Origin: Diploptera punctata | Taxonomy: Eukaryota > Arthropoda > Insecta > Blattodea > Blaberidae | Direction of reading: 5' to 3' | Assembly: GCA_030220185.1 (NCBI GenBank) | Contig: JASPKZ010007430.1 | Location: forward strand, 1,315,501-1,379,500 | Length of the DNA stretch: 64,000 bases | Program-made: the position numbers and the translations under genes | Notes under the pieces: model-generated | The model's input: only the letters and a program-made list of their open reading frames with translations | The model's database searches: none | What the model was told of the DNA's origin: nothing | Shown: positions 1 through 9,754 of the stretch, in pieces | How positions within the stretch are numbered: the stretch's first letter is position 1 | Layout: every line of letters begins with the position of its first letter

Positions 1-595
1 TTATCGTAAATATGATAAACTAAAACGTTTACTAATATTTCCGAAACAGTAAACAGCAAGAATTCTTTCAAACATATTTATATAGGTGATATCATGTAGT
101 TTAAGGGTGTTATTTTTATAATTAGGATATTTTTATTTTTGTTGTCAATTTTCTATTTTATGGCGGTTTACTGCAGTACATATCAAAAAATGAAAACGAA
201 AAAAATCCAGGATACTACACACGTAATAAGGATTAATTTCCAGCAATTACCTTTTGGCGTGTTGAATAGTTCAGAAAATATAAATGTTTTTTATTCTATT
301 ATCGTTAAAAACTGACGGATCCAACAGAGCAACTGGTTCATTTCACGACCAAGGTCGCGCGCGTACTTAATTGAAACAGCTGACTGCGCTTCCTCAGTAA
401 CTTTTTTAACTGTCATTAAATGTAATACATTATTATATGTTCTGCTTAAGGGAACAGTGCCATTAATTTATAAATGTCGCTATAATTTAATTCTTACGCA
501 GTAAATGTTTGTTTATGGAATTTAATTGGTAAAGCGAGAAGTAAAGAGCTCTGTTACTTACGTTTACTGTGAATTATTAAACAAATTATTTATAA
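1..595. other. AT-rich non-coding stretch
   Basis: No open reading frame of note, no tRNA-like box and no repeat shared with the rest of the window was recognised. Confidence 0.5.
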
Positions 596-597
596 CT

Positions 598-925
598 AAA
601 TAACTAACTAACTCACTAGCTCTATCGAACCTGTAGATTCATGGCCGCGCAGAATAAGCTCTCCATACATCCCTATCCCTATCCGGTTTTCCTACAAGAA
701 GTTTCCAAGCACCTCTTTCATCCCCCATACGTGCCACATGTCCCGCCCATCGAAGCCTACGAGACTTAACTGTTCTTATTATATCTGGCTTTCTATACAT
801 ATCATATAGCTCACTATTATGTAGTTTTCTCCGTTCACCTGTCTGTTCATCTCTTTTTGATCCAAATATTTTCCTAAGAACTTTATTATCAAATACTCGT
901 AATCTTCTTTCCTCCCTTAAAACAA
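598..925 (-). mobile_element. LINE-alpha 3' fragment
   Basis: Read on the minus strand this ends in GTTA repeats directly after a CACTGG-type terminus, as in the other LINE-alpha copies. It encodes the degenerate C-terminal end of an RTE-like endonuclease/reverse transcriptase: pieces matching GHVARM and AYVRAAMNL are recognisable against the clean copy at 9214-9750. A short internal deletion removes the GRPRMRWEN region. 5' truncated, non-functional. Confidence 0.8.
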
Positions 926-1405
926 ATTATTTATTTTGTTACAAATTTTTCATTGCAATTAAATGAAATATTATAATAAAAACTCTTACACCATTAATTG
1001 AATAAACTGGTATAGATTTTTATTATGTTATAATTACTAATTTCAATCTTAAAATAATTTTTTATTGAGTGTACTGTATTGTACCCTGGAAACTATGACG
1101 AAATAGTGTTGTTATTATACAATATATCACTTCCAAATAAAACCGAATGTTTTAATACTCGTACCACTTCATACTCGTAACAAACGATAATAATGCTGAA
1201 TCAGCGCGTCTTCTTAAAACATCTGCTCCTCTATCAACAATTCTCAAGTTCAGATTATTTACTAGACATTTGATTTAAATCAGTGCGTGTGTTTAGTGTA
1301 CCTCGTCATTTTAAGTATTAGAGTCAAATTTAAAATAACCTTTTATCGTTTTTAACTAACAAGTTTGCAGATTGAAGTATTTTATTTTATTACTGTACAT
1401 ATAAT
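926..1405. other. AT-rich non-coding stretch
   Basis: Nothing recognised on either strand. Confidence 0.45.
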
Positions 1406-1414
1406 TATACTGTC

Positions 1415-2040
1415 TATTATGAATAAGCCTAACTGGTGTTATGTGAATGGAAAGTGTTTCAATCCACTCGGACGACATAAGAGTAGTTAAAAAAAATCAG
1501 ATCTGTCCTTCCATGGATCTGTGAGAAATTCGGGGTACCCCAAGAACATTGGCTCTCGGCAAAAATATGTGGTAATTGCAGGCAAATTTTAGAGGGTAAG
1601 AGAATGTGAGGAGTACAGCCTAACAGATTAACTAATACTGAAAATGAGGAATCCGATGTAACACAACCTAGTAGCAATAACGATAGTAATTCCGACATCG
1701 TTAAAGAATCGGCTATACCAACATTAAATGAATCATTTAAATTGATAGGGGAAAGTCCCATTAAGAGAGCAAAAATGTCTCACAATAAATATGTGAAAAA
1801 TAAATATAAAAGTGTAACTGAGGCAATTAAAAATAAAATTTTCCACCAATTTGACTCTTCAAGTGAAGAAGAGGATAAATATGAAATTGAGGTTTTGGAA
1901 AATCTTAAGAAGGCGTTTGCTGCTAGCAGTGATAAAAAAGATAAAATCAAAATTCTAACGTTGCTTCCACTCTCCTGGTCAGTAAGAAGAGTACAACAGC
2001 ATTTTTGTGCATCAAAACATAGCATTAAAATAGCAAAATA
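1415..2040 (+). pseudogene. Relic of a CxxC-domain insect multicopy protein
   Basis: Three reading-frame pieces on the plus strand form one protein-like series. First is MNKPNWCYVNGKCFNPLGRH, then after a frameshift near 1475 a piece with LPWICEKFG and KICGNCRQIL, a stop at about 1615, then an acidic stretch and a 99-residue open tail ending with LTLLPLSWSVRRVQQHF. Two C-x4-C / C-x2-C cysteine pairs suggest a metal-binding domain. The LLPLSWS segment resembles the start of a helix-turn-helix-like region in uncharacterised proteins found in many copies in insects and cnidarians. That family recollection is unverified and the function is unknown. At least one frameshift and one internal stop make this a decayed fragment lacking the C-terminal part. 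Confidence 0.45.
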
Positions 2041-2079
2041 GCATTCAGAATTGTTACGCCTTTAAAATTCCATTGATTC

Positions 2080-2143
2080 CTATCGAGTTTGAACCCGCGA
2101 ACCTCGGAATCGGAGGCGTGCAGAGTAACCACTAGTCCACGAT
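2080..2143 (-). repeat. SINE-D head fragment
   Basis: On the minus strand a tRNA-like head with B box close to GGGTTCAAACTC and an ACTAGTGGTTA A box matches the SINE-D copies at 33229 and 45555. Only the head is left. A short (GAT)n run follows. Confidence 0.6.
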
Positions 2144-2895
2144 GATGATGATGATGATGATAATGTAATAATTGTTATAATGGTAATAAAAATAATGTAA
2201 TGATGATAATAACAATAAAAATATTTGTTAGTGCGCAAAGGACTATTACCAAGTAGTTCCGTCATTGTTTGTACGAGCGAGCGATCTCCACTCATGCGAA
2301 AAGTATTGCGGGCAGTCTACACATAGGAGATTTTAGGAAAAATAATTATTTTTGGTAGTTTCCTTTCAAGACTCCACTTTAATACTAATTACAAAAAATT
2401 AACTGTTGTTCAGGTAATAATGTGGCACTTTTTGATTTTATAATTTTTTTGGTGAGGAAGGTCAATTGCATATTAATAGCATTTACGCCCTTCAGAAAAA
2501 CGTAAATATTAACATACTAATTTTCACGCGATAGAGCATAAAATCATCTATAATGTGACTATCTTTTCAAGTTGAGGGAATAGCCATACTTCGAGAAATG
2601 TATTTTATAAAAGAGACTATTTAAAACAATACGATAAATTGACAGCTCTATTACTATTTAATTACACCAAGCGAAGACTTGAAATTCGGTACAGATATTC
2701 AGTACATCATAAAGTTTCACTGTAAAAAAAATGGTAAACTTTTAAAGATGTGAGTTCATTTTTCACAATTTTTTTGCCGATTTCGTATGGAATGTCCCGT
2801 ATGCACGGTAACATTCTCTGGACTCCAGTTGTAGCTATCAGGAGTCCAGAGATCCGATAATAATTCAACTGCAGTGAGCACAATGTTGTAAAACG
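2144..2895. other. Non-coding stretch with short ATG repeats
   Basis: A short (GAT)n run lies at about 2140-2165. The remainder is AT-rich with no recognised element. Confidence 0.4.
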
Positions 2896-3175
2896 TAAAC
2901 ATGCTCCTTTCACATTTGACAGTTTTTGGTCGTATGGCGAAAAATCGTACATCCACATTATTTTAGTGAAATGAAGCAGAGAATGGAACCTTTCAAAATA
3001 CGCTCCTTTCAATTTGTATGTTTTTGGACGTACGGGAAAAAAATCGTAAGTGGACATTACTTTAGAGCATAGGAATCAACGGCTGCCGTGCCGTATGTAA
3101 TTAAATACATGTTTTCACATTGAACGGTTTTTGGTCGTACGGCAGCTGTCGAGAACCTCGTAAGTGAGATATTAC
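2896..3175. repeat. Degenerate ~105-bp tandem repeat, three units
   Basis: Units begin near 2902, 3002 and 3108. Each carries a variant of TTTTTGGTCGTACGG followed about 10 bases later by TCGTAAGTGGACATTA. The units are clearly diverged from each other. A minus-strand frame stays open through two units but has no recognised homologue. Confidence 0.6.
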
Positions 3176-3458
3176 TGCATATGGTTTTAAGGCATAACTA
3201 AATATTTTAGTATATTGTTTTGTTGGTAAACTATTTAATGCATTTGTTTGTTGGATCTTTTGTGAAATGGCTGAAGTTTTGAGACAAAGCTCTTGATAGA
3301 TTTCTTCTATAGCTTCTGCAGAACCTTCAAGTGCTGATAACATTAACTTTGTTACCGGTAATTCACAACTTTTAACCCGTCGCAAGCATCATATTTTCTT
3401 TTCTAATTTAATAAATATATACATTATTTTTTGTTCACTGCCCCAGATTGTAATTTCG
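3176..3458. other. Unassigned stretch
   Basis: A 94-residue minus-strand reading frame crosses this interval without recognisable domains. I do not call it a gene. Confidence 0.35.
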
Positions 3459-3811
3459 ACATTTCTGGTGTTCTCTCCTGGTATGGCGTACTTGTAACTC
3501 ACTTCTGAGGTTGGGGCGCTTGAAAGGCGGGGTTACGCTGCCCCGATGATATGATACTTGATGAAGATGGCAAAGATGCGCCAGGAGAGGCCTTAAACTA
3601 AACTTGATCTAATTAGGTGAATATGATATTGATGATAATGATGGCCAGATGATGTTCGGGGACTGTTTGAGTCTTAAAGTTTCCTGACATTTATCTTATA
3701 GGTGAGGAAAAACCCCGAAAAAACTCCACCCAGGAAACTTGTCCCAACCGGGAATCGAACTCGGGCCCGCTGCGTGAACAAGGCAGCACCTACCTCGAGA
3801 CCACAGCGGTG
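3459..3811 (-). mobile_element. SINE-B, tail type 2
   Basis: Minus-strand tRNA-derived SINE. The head (ACCGCTGTGGTCTCGAG, B box GGTTCGATTCCC equivalent) is followed by the family hairpin motif GGTGAGG...CCTCACC, an (ATC)-rich linker, and the tail containing GGGGCAACGTAACCCCGCC and CTCCTGGCAT. The same head-tail combination is at 41833-42196 and, with clean target duplications, at 57423-57801. Confidence 0.8.
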
Positions 3812-3999
3812 AGTTAATTTAATAAATATAAACTTAAATAAATATTGAAATGTAATTAACTTTTTTCGTAATATTCCATTGACAAATAAATACTGACTGC
3901 GTTGTTGCATTCGTGTTTAATTTACTGACACTGCTTATGATTTTAGAAAATATACGAGTATGTATGGATCTATTACAGATATGTTATTACTAAGTCCGG

Positions 4000-4250
4000 A
4001 ACTCCGTGGTGCGACAGGCCTTAGAAGGTATTTGGTATACCAACCGGTTGCTGGTCTCATCACATGTATTAAAGAAAGTAGAAAATCATCCAATCAGTGC
4101 AGGGGTGACATGTGGTCAGCATGTCCTCGAGCCTTAATAGCTGGATTTCTCGTCCTACACCCGCTACTTATTGTAGCTACCCAAATTATTCACGGAGGTG
4201 GGTTGGGTTCCGGTCTCATTTCATGGGAAATGTCTGTGATTGAACTTCAA
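4000..4250 (-). mobile_element. SINE-E, decayed
   Basis: Similar line by line to the copies at 20209, 40881 and 61950: the GCGACAGGCC start, CGGTTGCTGGTCTCA, ACATGTGGTCAGCATGTC and ACTTATTGTAGCTACCCAAA are all present. The tRNA-like head expected at the right end is eroded. The 123-residue reading frame over it is incidental. Confidence 0.65.
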
Positions 4251-4500
4251 GAAACTAATTCTACATTATTTTCAAATAATAATACTCTTACACCGTACCT
4301 CAAATGGAGCCTAATTCCAAGTAGTTACTAAGAAACAAGAATCAATAAGTAAAAACATTTAAGTTTTCCGGAATTGTTTAAATATTCATTCAGAATAAAT
4401 TTATAATAAGTTATATAAAAATGCATATACATAGCCGATATTTTTAATTCTAAATATGCCCATAATTAACACAAAGATTTTAACAATTTAAAGTAATAAT
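4251..4500. other. AT-rich stretch
   Basis: No recognised feature before the tRNA-like cassette array. Confidence 0.4.
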
Positions 4501-4515
4501 GTACTATATATATAT

Positions 4516-4819
4516 GGTATGATAAGAAAAATAAATGCCTGGACGGGATTCGAACCCGGATCTCTGAGTCTGTACCTCAGCGTGATATCCATTACACTAC
4601 CAGGCGAATCCAATTCAAACATTTATTTTTCTTATAGGCCTATATGTATTATACTCTCCATTATTACTAGATGTCGCGAGAACACTGTCTTCACTGCCAT
4701 CTAGTAGATGACTATATCAAGTAAGCAAATTAAAGAGAATATTTATTTTACTTTATAGCAGTGACGCTTTATCGGTGTTATAATTAAATCTTTAACATTG
4801 AGCAATGCAAGCTTAATAT
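4516..4819. repeat. tRNA-like cassette, direct unit 1
   Basis: A ~304-bp unit running from GGTATGATAAG at 4516 to the next GGTATGATAAG at 4820. It carries a tRNA-like sequence near its start, then a shared flank with ATGTCGCGAGAACACTG and CAGTGACGCTTTATCG. Unit 2 repeats it in the same orientation and unit 3 inverted. Confidence 0.85.
4536..4606 (-). tRNA. tRNA-like sequence, anticodon position ACA
   Basis: The minus strand folds as a cloverleaf with GCCTGG/CCAGGC acceptor pairing, a GTG/CAC D stem, a perfect 5-bp anticodon stem CTGAG/CTCAG around loop GTACAGA, and the B-box/T-loop GGTTCGAATCC. The loop places ACA at 34-36 (formally Cys, UGU codons). Eukaryotic Cys tRNAs normally use GCA, so this is more likely a tRNA-derived repeat than a working tRNA. 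The cassette is bounded by short inverted repeats, ATAAGAAAAATAAATG and its complement. Confidence 0.5.
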
Positions 4820-4839
4820 GGTATGATAAGAAAAATAAA

Positions 4840-4910
4840 TGCCTGGACGGGATTCGAACCCGGATCTCTGAGTCTGTACCTCAGCGTGATATCCATTACA
4901 CTACCAGGCA
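4840..4910 (-). tRNA. tRNA-like sequence, copy 2
   Basis: Same sequence as the copy at 4536, except that the base before GCCTGG makes a seventh acceptor pair (T-A), giving a complete TGCCTGG/CCAGGCA stem. Anticodon loop GTACAGA and T loop are identical. It lies in the left palindrome arm. Confidence 0.5.
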
Positions 4911-5260
4911 AATCCAATTCAAACACTTATTTTTCTTATATATGTATTATACTCTCCATTATTACTAGATGTCGCGAGAACACTGTCTTCACTGCCATCT
5001 AGTAGCTGACTATATCAAGTAAGCAAATTAAAGAGAATATTTATTTTACTTTATAGCAGTGACGCTTTATCGATGTTATAATTAAATCTTTAATTATCGA
5101 TAAAGCGTCACTGCTATAAAGTAAAATAAATATTCTCTTTAATTTGCTTACTTGATATAGTCAGCTACTAGATGGCAGTGAAGACAGTGTTCTCGCGACA
5201 TCTAGTAATAATGGAGAGTATAATACATATATAAGAAAAATAAGTGTTTGAATTGGATTC

Positions 5261-5330
5261 GCCTGGTAGTGTAATGGATATCACGCTGAGGTACAGACTC
5301 AGAGATCCGGGTTCGAATCCCGTCCAGGCA
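5261..5330 (+). tRNA. tRNA-like sequence, copy 3 (inverted)
   Basis: Plus-strand copy in the right arm of the palindrome with the same A-box region (TAGTGTAATGGATA), anticodon stem-loop and B box. No intron. No CCA is encoded. No clear T-run terminator lies immediately downstream; the first is the TTTATTTTTC of the flanking inverted repeat. Confidence 0.5.
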
Positions 5331-5393
5331 TTTATTTTTCTTATCATACCATATTAAGCTTGCATTGCTCAATGTTAAAGATTTAATTATAAC

Positions 5394-5689
5394 ATATATA
5401 TATATATATACACACACTTTTCACCCCTCTTTAGAACTGGTTCCTCTTAACTTGAATTGTATTTAAAGTTGACTGTGTCATTGTGTTGCAATTACAACGC
5501 AAAACCTCAACATCCAATTTAAAAAAAAACACAATCAATAAAGGGCAATTCTCATATCCCATAATCCTGCGGTCATCCGTTCCACATTAATTTAAAGATT
5601 AAAATAACAATCCCTGACTAGTAAATCGCAATGTAAAACATCAATTACTAAATACAGCATTGCAGTCTCTTGAAAAAAGTAAAAAGGGA
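5394..5689. other. (TA)n then unassigned
   Basis: A short (TA)n run at about 5395-5410 leads into sequence without recognised features. Confidence 0.4.
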
Positions 5690-5921
5690 ATGTGATCTCG
5701 ACCCTGACCTACGGATAGTAGGATATTAAGACTCTCAACTTTCTAGACAATTGATACAAGATAACCGGGTTGTCAGCCTTGTGTGACGTACGTTTTTGCT
5801 GAGGCTGAGTCGAACAGGGTCTTGGTATCCCAGAAGTTTTAGGGCAGTTTAAAAATGCTGATCACATCGGGAATCGTACCCGGGACATTCTTGTGTGGAT
5901 TAACCAATTACGCTACGTTAA
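5690..5921 (-). mobile_element. SINE-A, old copy
   Basis: On the minus strand it reads GTAGCGTAATTGGTTAA (A box region), GGTACGATTCCC (B box), then TTTTTAAACTG and GGCTGACAACCCGGT, the same order as the clean SINE-A copies at 31957 and 49505. It is strongly diverged. Confidence 0.65.
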
Positions 5922-6002
5922 AATTAGAAAATAGCATTGTAAAACTCAACAATAGTGGGAACTAGTAACACGAATAGTGGAATATTTATATATTATATCC
6001 TC

Positions 6003-6350
6003 ATCTCACGTCCAACTCAGAGTCGGATCGAGGCAGGGATCCTTTGATCTATGGGATCGAGGAATGAGATGAGATTAAGCCCCTGATATAGAGGTCTGTG
6101 AATGACAAGGGTGCCAGCCGACCACGCCTGACGCACCATAACAGGAGAAAATGAATGAAATAAAACGAAAAGGATGAGTATGGAGAAATGGTGGAATGAA
6201 ATTGTGGCTGGGGTAAATGGGAGAAAACCCAGAGAAAACCTGCGCAAGCTCCGTTTCGACCACCACGAAACCCACTTGGAGAGACCGAGACTCGATCTCG
6301 GGACCCCAGTAGTGAGCGGCGAGCTTCTAACCGCTTGCGCCACCTAGCCT
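6003..6350 (-). mobile_element. SINE-C
   Basis: Minus-strand tRNA-headed SINE. The head is GGTGGCGCAAGCGGTTAGA with B box GATCGAGTCTC, followed by a body with CACTTGG..GTGGTCG and AATTTCATTCCACC, ending in ATCCCTCGAT-type sequence. It pairs with the copy at 14365. The 108-residue minus-strand frame over it is SINE translation, not a gene. Confidence 0.75.
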
Positions 6351-6538
6351 CCTTGGAATTTTTACTTAGAATTATTCAAACATGTTTTATAGTGTGAAAA
6401 TATAAAGAAAGTTTATAATCTAACAAATCTCTTACGCTCTTTTTTTTTTTTCAGACTTGAAGTTCTTTACGTTCCGTAAATATACAAACACAGGATGGTG
6501 TACCCGCACCTCTGTTCAGCCGTAGTCTAATATAATGA

Positions 6539-7246
6539 CTATTTAACTCATGCCTCAAATAGGAGTCAATGAACAATCACATTTCAATGATTTTTTTATT
6601 TACAACCAATCACCGTCGTTTTTCACCTCGATTTTATCAGTTTAATTTTATCTCTTTAAAATCAAGCTCCTCCTTTTTAACATTCTGAATAGGTCATAGC
6701 ATTATTTTGCAGTGACTTCATATGACTGCCAGATTGCATATATAGTGCACGAAAGTGGCCAAAAAGTGCTTGCGGGATATAATATAAAAATATTTGCAGC
6801 AACTGATTATATCACAAAAAAAACACTTTTTGCACTTTCTTAATAGTATTATTTCCCAGGTAATAACGTTCCAGAAATTTATAATTGACATATTTATATC
6901 ATAGGACATCAGTAATTAATTAATATACAGTTTGATGTGTTTCATTTTTTCTCCACTAGGGTGCATTCTTACAATATTGCGATCCTTTGGCAATAAATAA
7001 TATGATCTGATTTCACTGATGAACAAGTGAAACATAACGTTTCTCATTTGTTTTCAGACATCGCCGTTTACATTATATAAATAAATATTTTAAAGTAACT
7101 ATAATTAAATAATGATTTGTGATCAAACAGCTTAATTTTATTCGTTAAATAGTCCTAACAAATGTCACTCTTGATTTTCAAATTATCTAGATAAATTCAC
7201 TCCTCACATTTGTCGATAATTTGGAAATCACTCGTGGCATTACTTA
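6539..7246 (-). mobile_element. MITE-H copy 1
   Basis: Begins CTATTTAACTCATGCC and ends GGCATTACTTA. It is flanked by TGA on the left and TGG on the right, shared with copy 2. The right end is the family hairpin, in which a short stretch near GCCACTCTTGATTTCC pairs with GGAAATCACTCGTGGC. It has no coding capacity. Confidence 0.85.
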
Positions 7247-7249
7247 TGG

Positions 7250-7939
7250 CTATTTAACTCATTCCCCAAATGGGAGTCAATGACCAATCACATTTCAATT
7301 ATTTTTTATTTACAACCAATCACAGTCGTGTTTCGCCTAGAATTTACCAACTAAAGTTTACCATAATAAAGAAAGCACCTCCTTTTTAACATTCTGAATA
7401 GGTCATAGCATTATTTTGCAGTGACTCTCTAAGAAATACGGCTACCAGATTGTATATATAGCGCATGAATGTCAGCAGAAAACGCAATTTGTAACAATTG
7501 ATTATACCACAAAAAAAAACACTACTGTTTGCACTTTCTTAAACGAATTATTTTCCAGGAAATGACGTTGCAGAAAAATATAATTGACATATTTACATCA
7601 TAGGACATCAAAAATTAATACCTATAACGTTGGTTATAAATTTCTCCACTAGGGTGCATTCTTACAACATTGCGATCCTTTGGCAATAAATAATAATATG
7701 ATCTGGTTGCAGTGATCAACAAAAGAAGCAAATGAAGCGTACCAATCGTTTCTCATTTGTTTTCAAACAAATATGTAAATATTTTATATATATATATATA
7801 TATATTTTAAAATCGCTATACTTAAATAATGATTTGTGTGTAAACAGGTTAATTTTATTCGTTAAATAGTCCTAACAAATGCCACTCTTGATTTCCAAAT
7901 TCTTTAGATAAATTTGGAAATCACTCGTGACATTACTTA
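7250..7939 (-). mobile_element. MITE-H copy 2, head-to-tail with copy 1
   Basis: Same orientation as copy 1 and separated from it by only three bases (TGG), then followed by TGA. This TGA-element-TGG-element-TGA arrangement supports a 3-bp target duplication and either insertion next to an existing copy or tandem duplication. It contains a (TA)n run at about 7788-7804. Confidence 0.85.
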
Positions 7940-7942
7940 TGA

Positions 7943-8720
7943 TAATATTGTAACAGAGTCCAAGCTATGGATACGTGTAAGAGAGAATACGATAGATTTA
8001 ATGGACAATGCAAACTGTTATTTTATGTAAAATAAATGGCAGAATACTCGTTTACCAACAAGGTTGATTGAGCATAATTTGAGATCAGTGTTGAGGCGCG
8101 ATATACACTCAGCCTCCTCCCTAAATGAGCAGCCCAATCATAAATAGTCGGGTGAGGGAAAATAAATTTATAAATAACTAATTAAATAAATCATTACTTA
8201 TATTTTAAAGAAATCAGAAAAATACATAGAATATAATTATAAAATTATTATTGTAAATTAAATGATTCCGTAAAATGAAATAACGTTTAGTTTTGACTGA
8301 TATAGGGAAAGGCTGATTGATGTCTGTAACGCATTCTATTGTATGTTGATGGGCTCGAGACATTCGCTCAACAAGATAAAGATCAAAAGAATCCTTTTCA
8401 GTACAGAGGATTAGATGCATCTTGTGCAGCCTGTTAGAACTGACAATGCCTAAGCCTCGTACGCTGGGCAGCTGAAATCAATAGAAAAAATATATTGTTG
8501 GAAATTTTGGAAACCGAGTAAACAGGCTTTTTGACAGAAGATGATTTAAACTCAGGACCATGATTTAAACTATACCTGGTTCCAGATGTCTATGGAGCAG
8601 ATGTAAACAGTTGTAACAGCGAAAAAGCGCGCTTCACAAGCGGATAAACCTTACGAGTACATCGACACGCAATTACGGTTTCATTACATATTTGTTTAAC
8701 AACAATGAAATGCAATACTG
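7943..8720. other. Unassigned stretch
   Basis: AT-rich. Small reading frames only, none recognised. Confidence 0.4.
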
Positions 8721-8724
8721 ACAA

Positions 8725-8744
8725 TAATAATGAAATTAATAATG

Positions 8745-8818
<74 letters not shown>

Positions 8819-8900
8819 ATAATAGTAATACTACTACTACTAATAATAATAATAAATAATGCTAATACTAATAATGAATACCAATAATAATAATCTCTAA
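8725..8900. repeat. (AAT)n microsatellite
   Basis: A long, nearly pure AAT run from about 8744 to 8815, continuing as interrupted ACT/AAT repeats to about 8900. Poly-Asn or poly-Leu frames over it are artefacts. Confidence 0.95.
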
Positions 8901-9042
8901 TCGCCGTGTGAGGGTTCTCCTTCAATAACGCTTTATAAATGTTTATAATTGTCTGCATTTCTCCCGAACGAAATCCTTTCCTCTGTTTATGTTTCTTCAC
9001 AGGAGACATTCTGGAAGGACCTGGCATAGAATTATCGGACAT
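8893..9042 (-). pseudogene. N-terminal fragment of a transposase-like protein
   Basis: The minus-strand frame starts MSDNSMPGPSR and continues through KGFRSGEMQTIINIYKALL to KENPHTAIRD, about 50 residues. It has the look of the N-terminal helix-turn-helix approach of a DDE-type transposase family common in insects (recollection, not checked). The frame then runs straight into the (AAT)n array, so the rest is lost or displaced. Composition is clearly less biased than its surroundings. The 5' extension to 9111 is probably not coding. Confidence 0.4.
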
Positions 9043-9213
9043 CTTTTCAGAAAGGGATACTGCACTTATTAAAAAACACTTGCACATGCCAGCTAAATAT
9101 ATCACATTCACTACTGTTGGCTCAACACTTATTTAATTGTACTGAACATAACGCTTCATCAATACTTAGCACATAAGTGATACTGAGGGAAAAAAACAAG
9201 AACTTGTGTTGTA

Positions 9214-9750
9214 ATAACTAACTAACTCACTGGTACAATCGAAACCGTAGATTCATGGCCGTGCGGACATAAGCTCTCCATACATCCCTATCCTGAGCTA
9301 ATGTTTTCCAATCATTCCTTGTATAATCTACTTCCCTCAAATCATAGTTAATGTTATTCTCCCACCTCATTCTTGGTCTACCAACTGGGTGTTTTCTCTC
9401 TGGATTTTCTGTAAGAAGTTTCCATGCACCTCTTTCGTTCTCCATTCGTGCCACATGTCCTGCCCATCGCATCTACGATACTTAACTGTTCTTATTATAT
9501 CTGGCTTCCTATAAAGACCATGTAGTTCACTGTTATGTAGTGTTCTCTATTCAACTGTCTGTTCATCTCTCTTTGGTCCAAAAATTTTCCTAAGAACTTT
9601 ATTCACAAATATTCGAAATCTCCTTTCTTCCCTTAAAGTAAGAGTCCATGTTTCGCATCCATATAATATAACTGGTAGAATAATAGTTTTATATATTTTC
9701 ATTTTTACATTTTTTTAAAGGAGTTGGGACTACAAGAGTCTCTGACTTAT
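9214..9750 (-). mobile_element. LINE-alpha 3' end, well preserved
   Basis: The minus strand encodes the C-terminal end of an RTE-like endonuclease/reverse transcriptase. An 81-residue open frame (9227-9472) reads RWAGHVARMENE, GRPRMRWENNI and LAQDRDVWRAYVRTAMNL, then the element ends with GTTA repeats. Upstream the reading frame is lost, but the FGPKRDE-equivalent and the YGCETWTL region are still readable. It is 5' truncated with no RT catalytic core. This copy is the best reference for the family's 3' terminus. Confidence 0.85.
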
Positions 9751-9754
9751 ATCG

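Larger units (their letters stand above)
4777..5393. repeat. Near-perfect 297+297 bp palindrome containing two tRNA-like units
   Basis: Left arm 4777-5073 and right arm 5097-5393 are reverse complements with very few mismatches (one seen beside the tRNA acceptor), around a 23-base spacer. Each arm holds one tRNA-like sequence and the CGCTTTATCGA-flank at its inner end. Together with unit 1 this gives a direct-direct-inverted array. It is either a young inverted duplication or an assembly or amplification artefact. Confidence 0.9.

Noticed and set aside
3960..4331. 123-codon open frame
   Set aside because: It is collinear with SINE-E at 20209, 40881 and 61950, so it is a SINE translation.
6017..6343. 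108-codon minus-strand frame with protein-like composition
   Set aside because: It overlaps SINE-C and the matching frame at 14365-14676 shows only SINE-level similarity. It starts in the tRNA-like head.
7788..7804. (TA)n run as a possible promoter
   Set aside because: It is a microsatellite inside MITE-H. Similar TA runs throughout the window have no associated gene.
8705..8887. Poly-Asn and poly-Leu reading frames
   Set aside because: Produced by the (AAT)n array on both strands. The same applies to the frames at 11403-11654 and 55030-55624 and the poly-Ser/Leu and Arg/Glu frames at 38239-38567.
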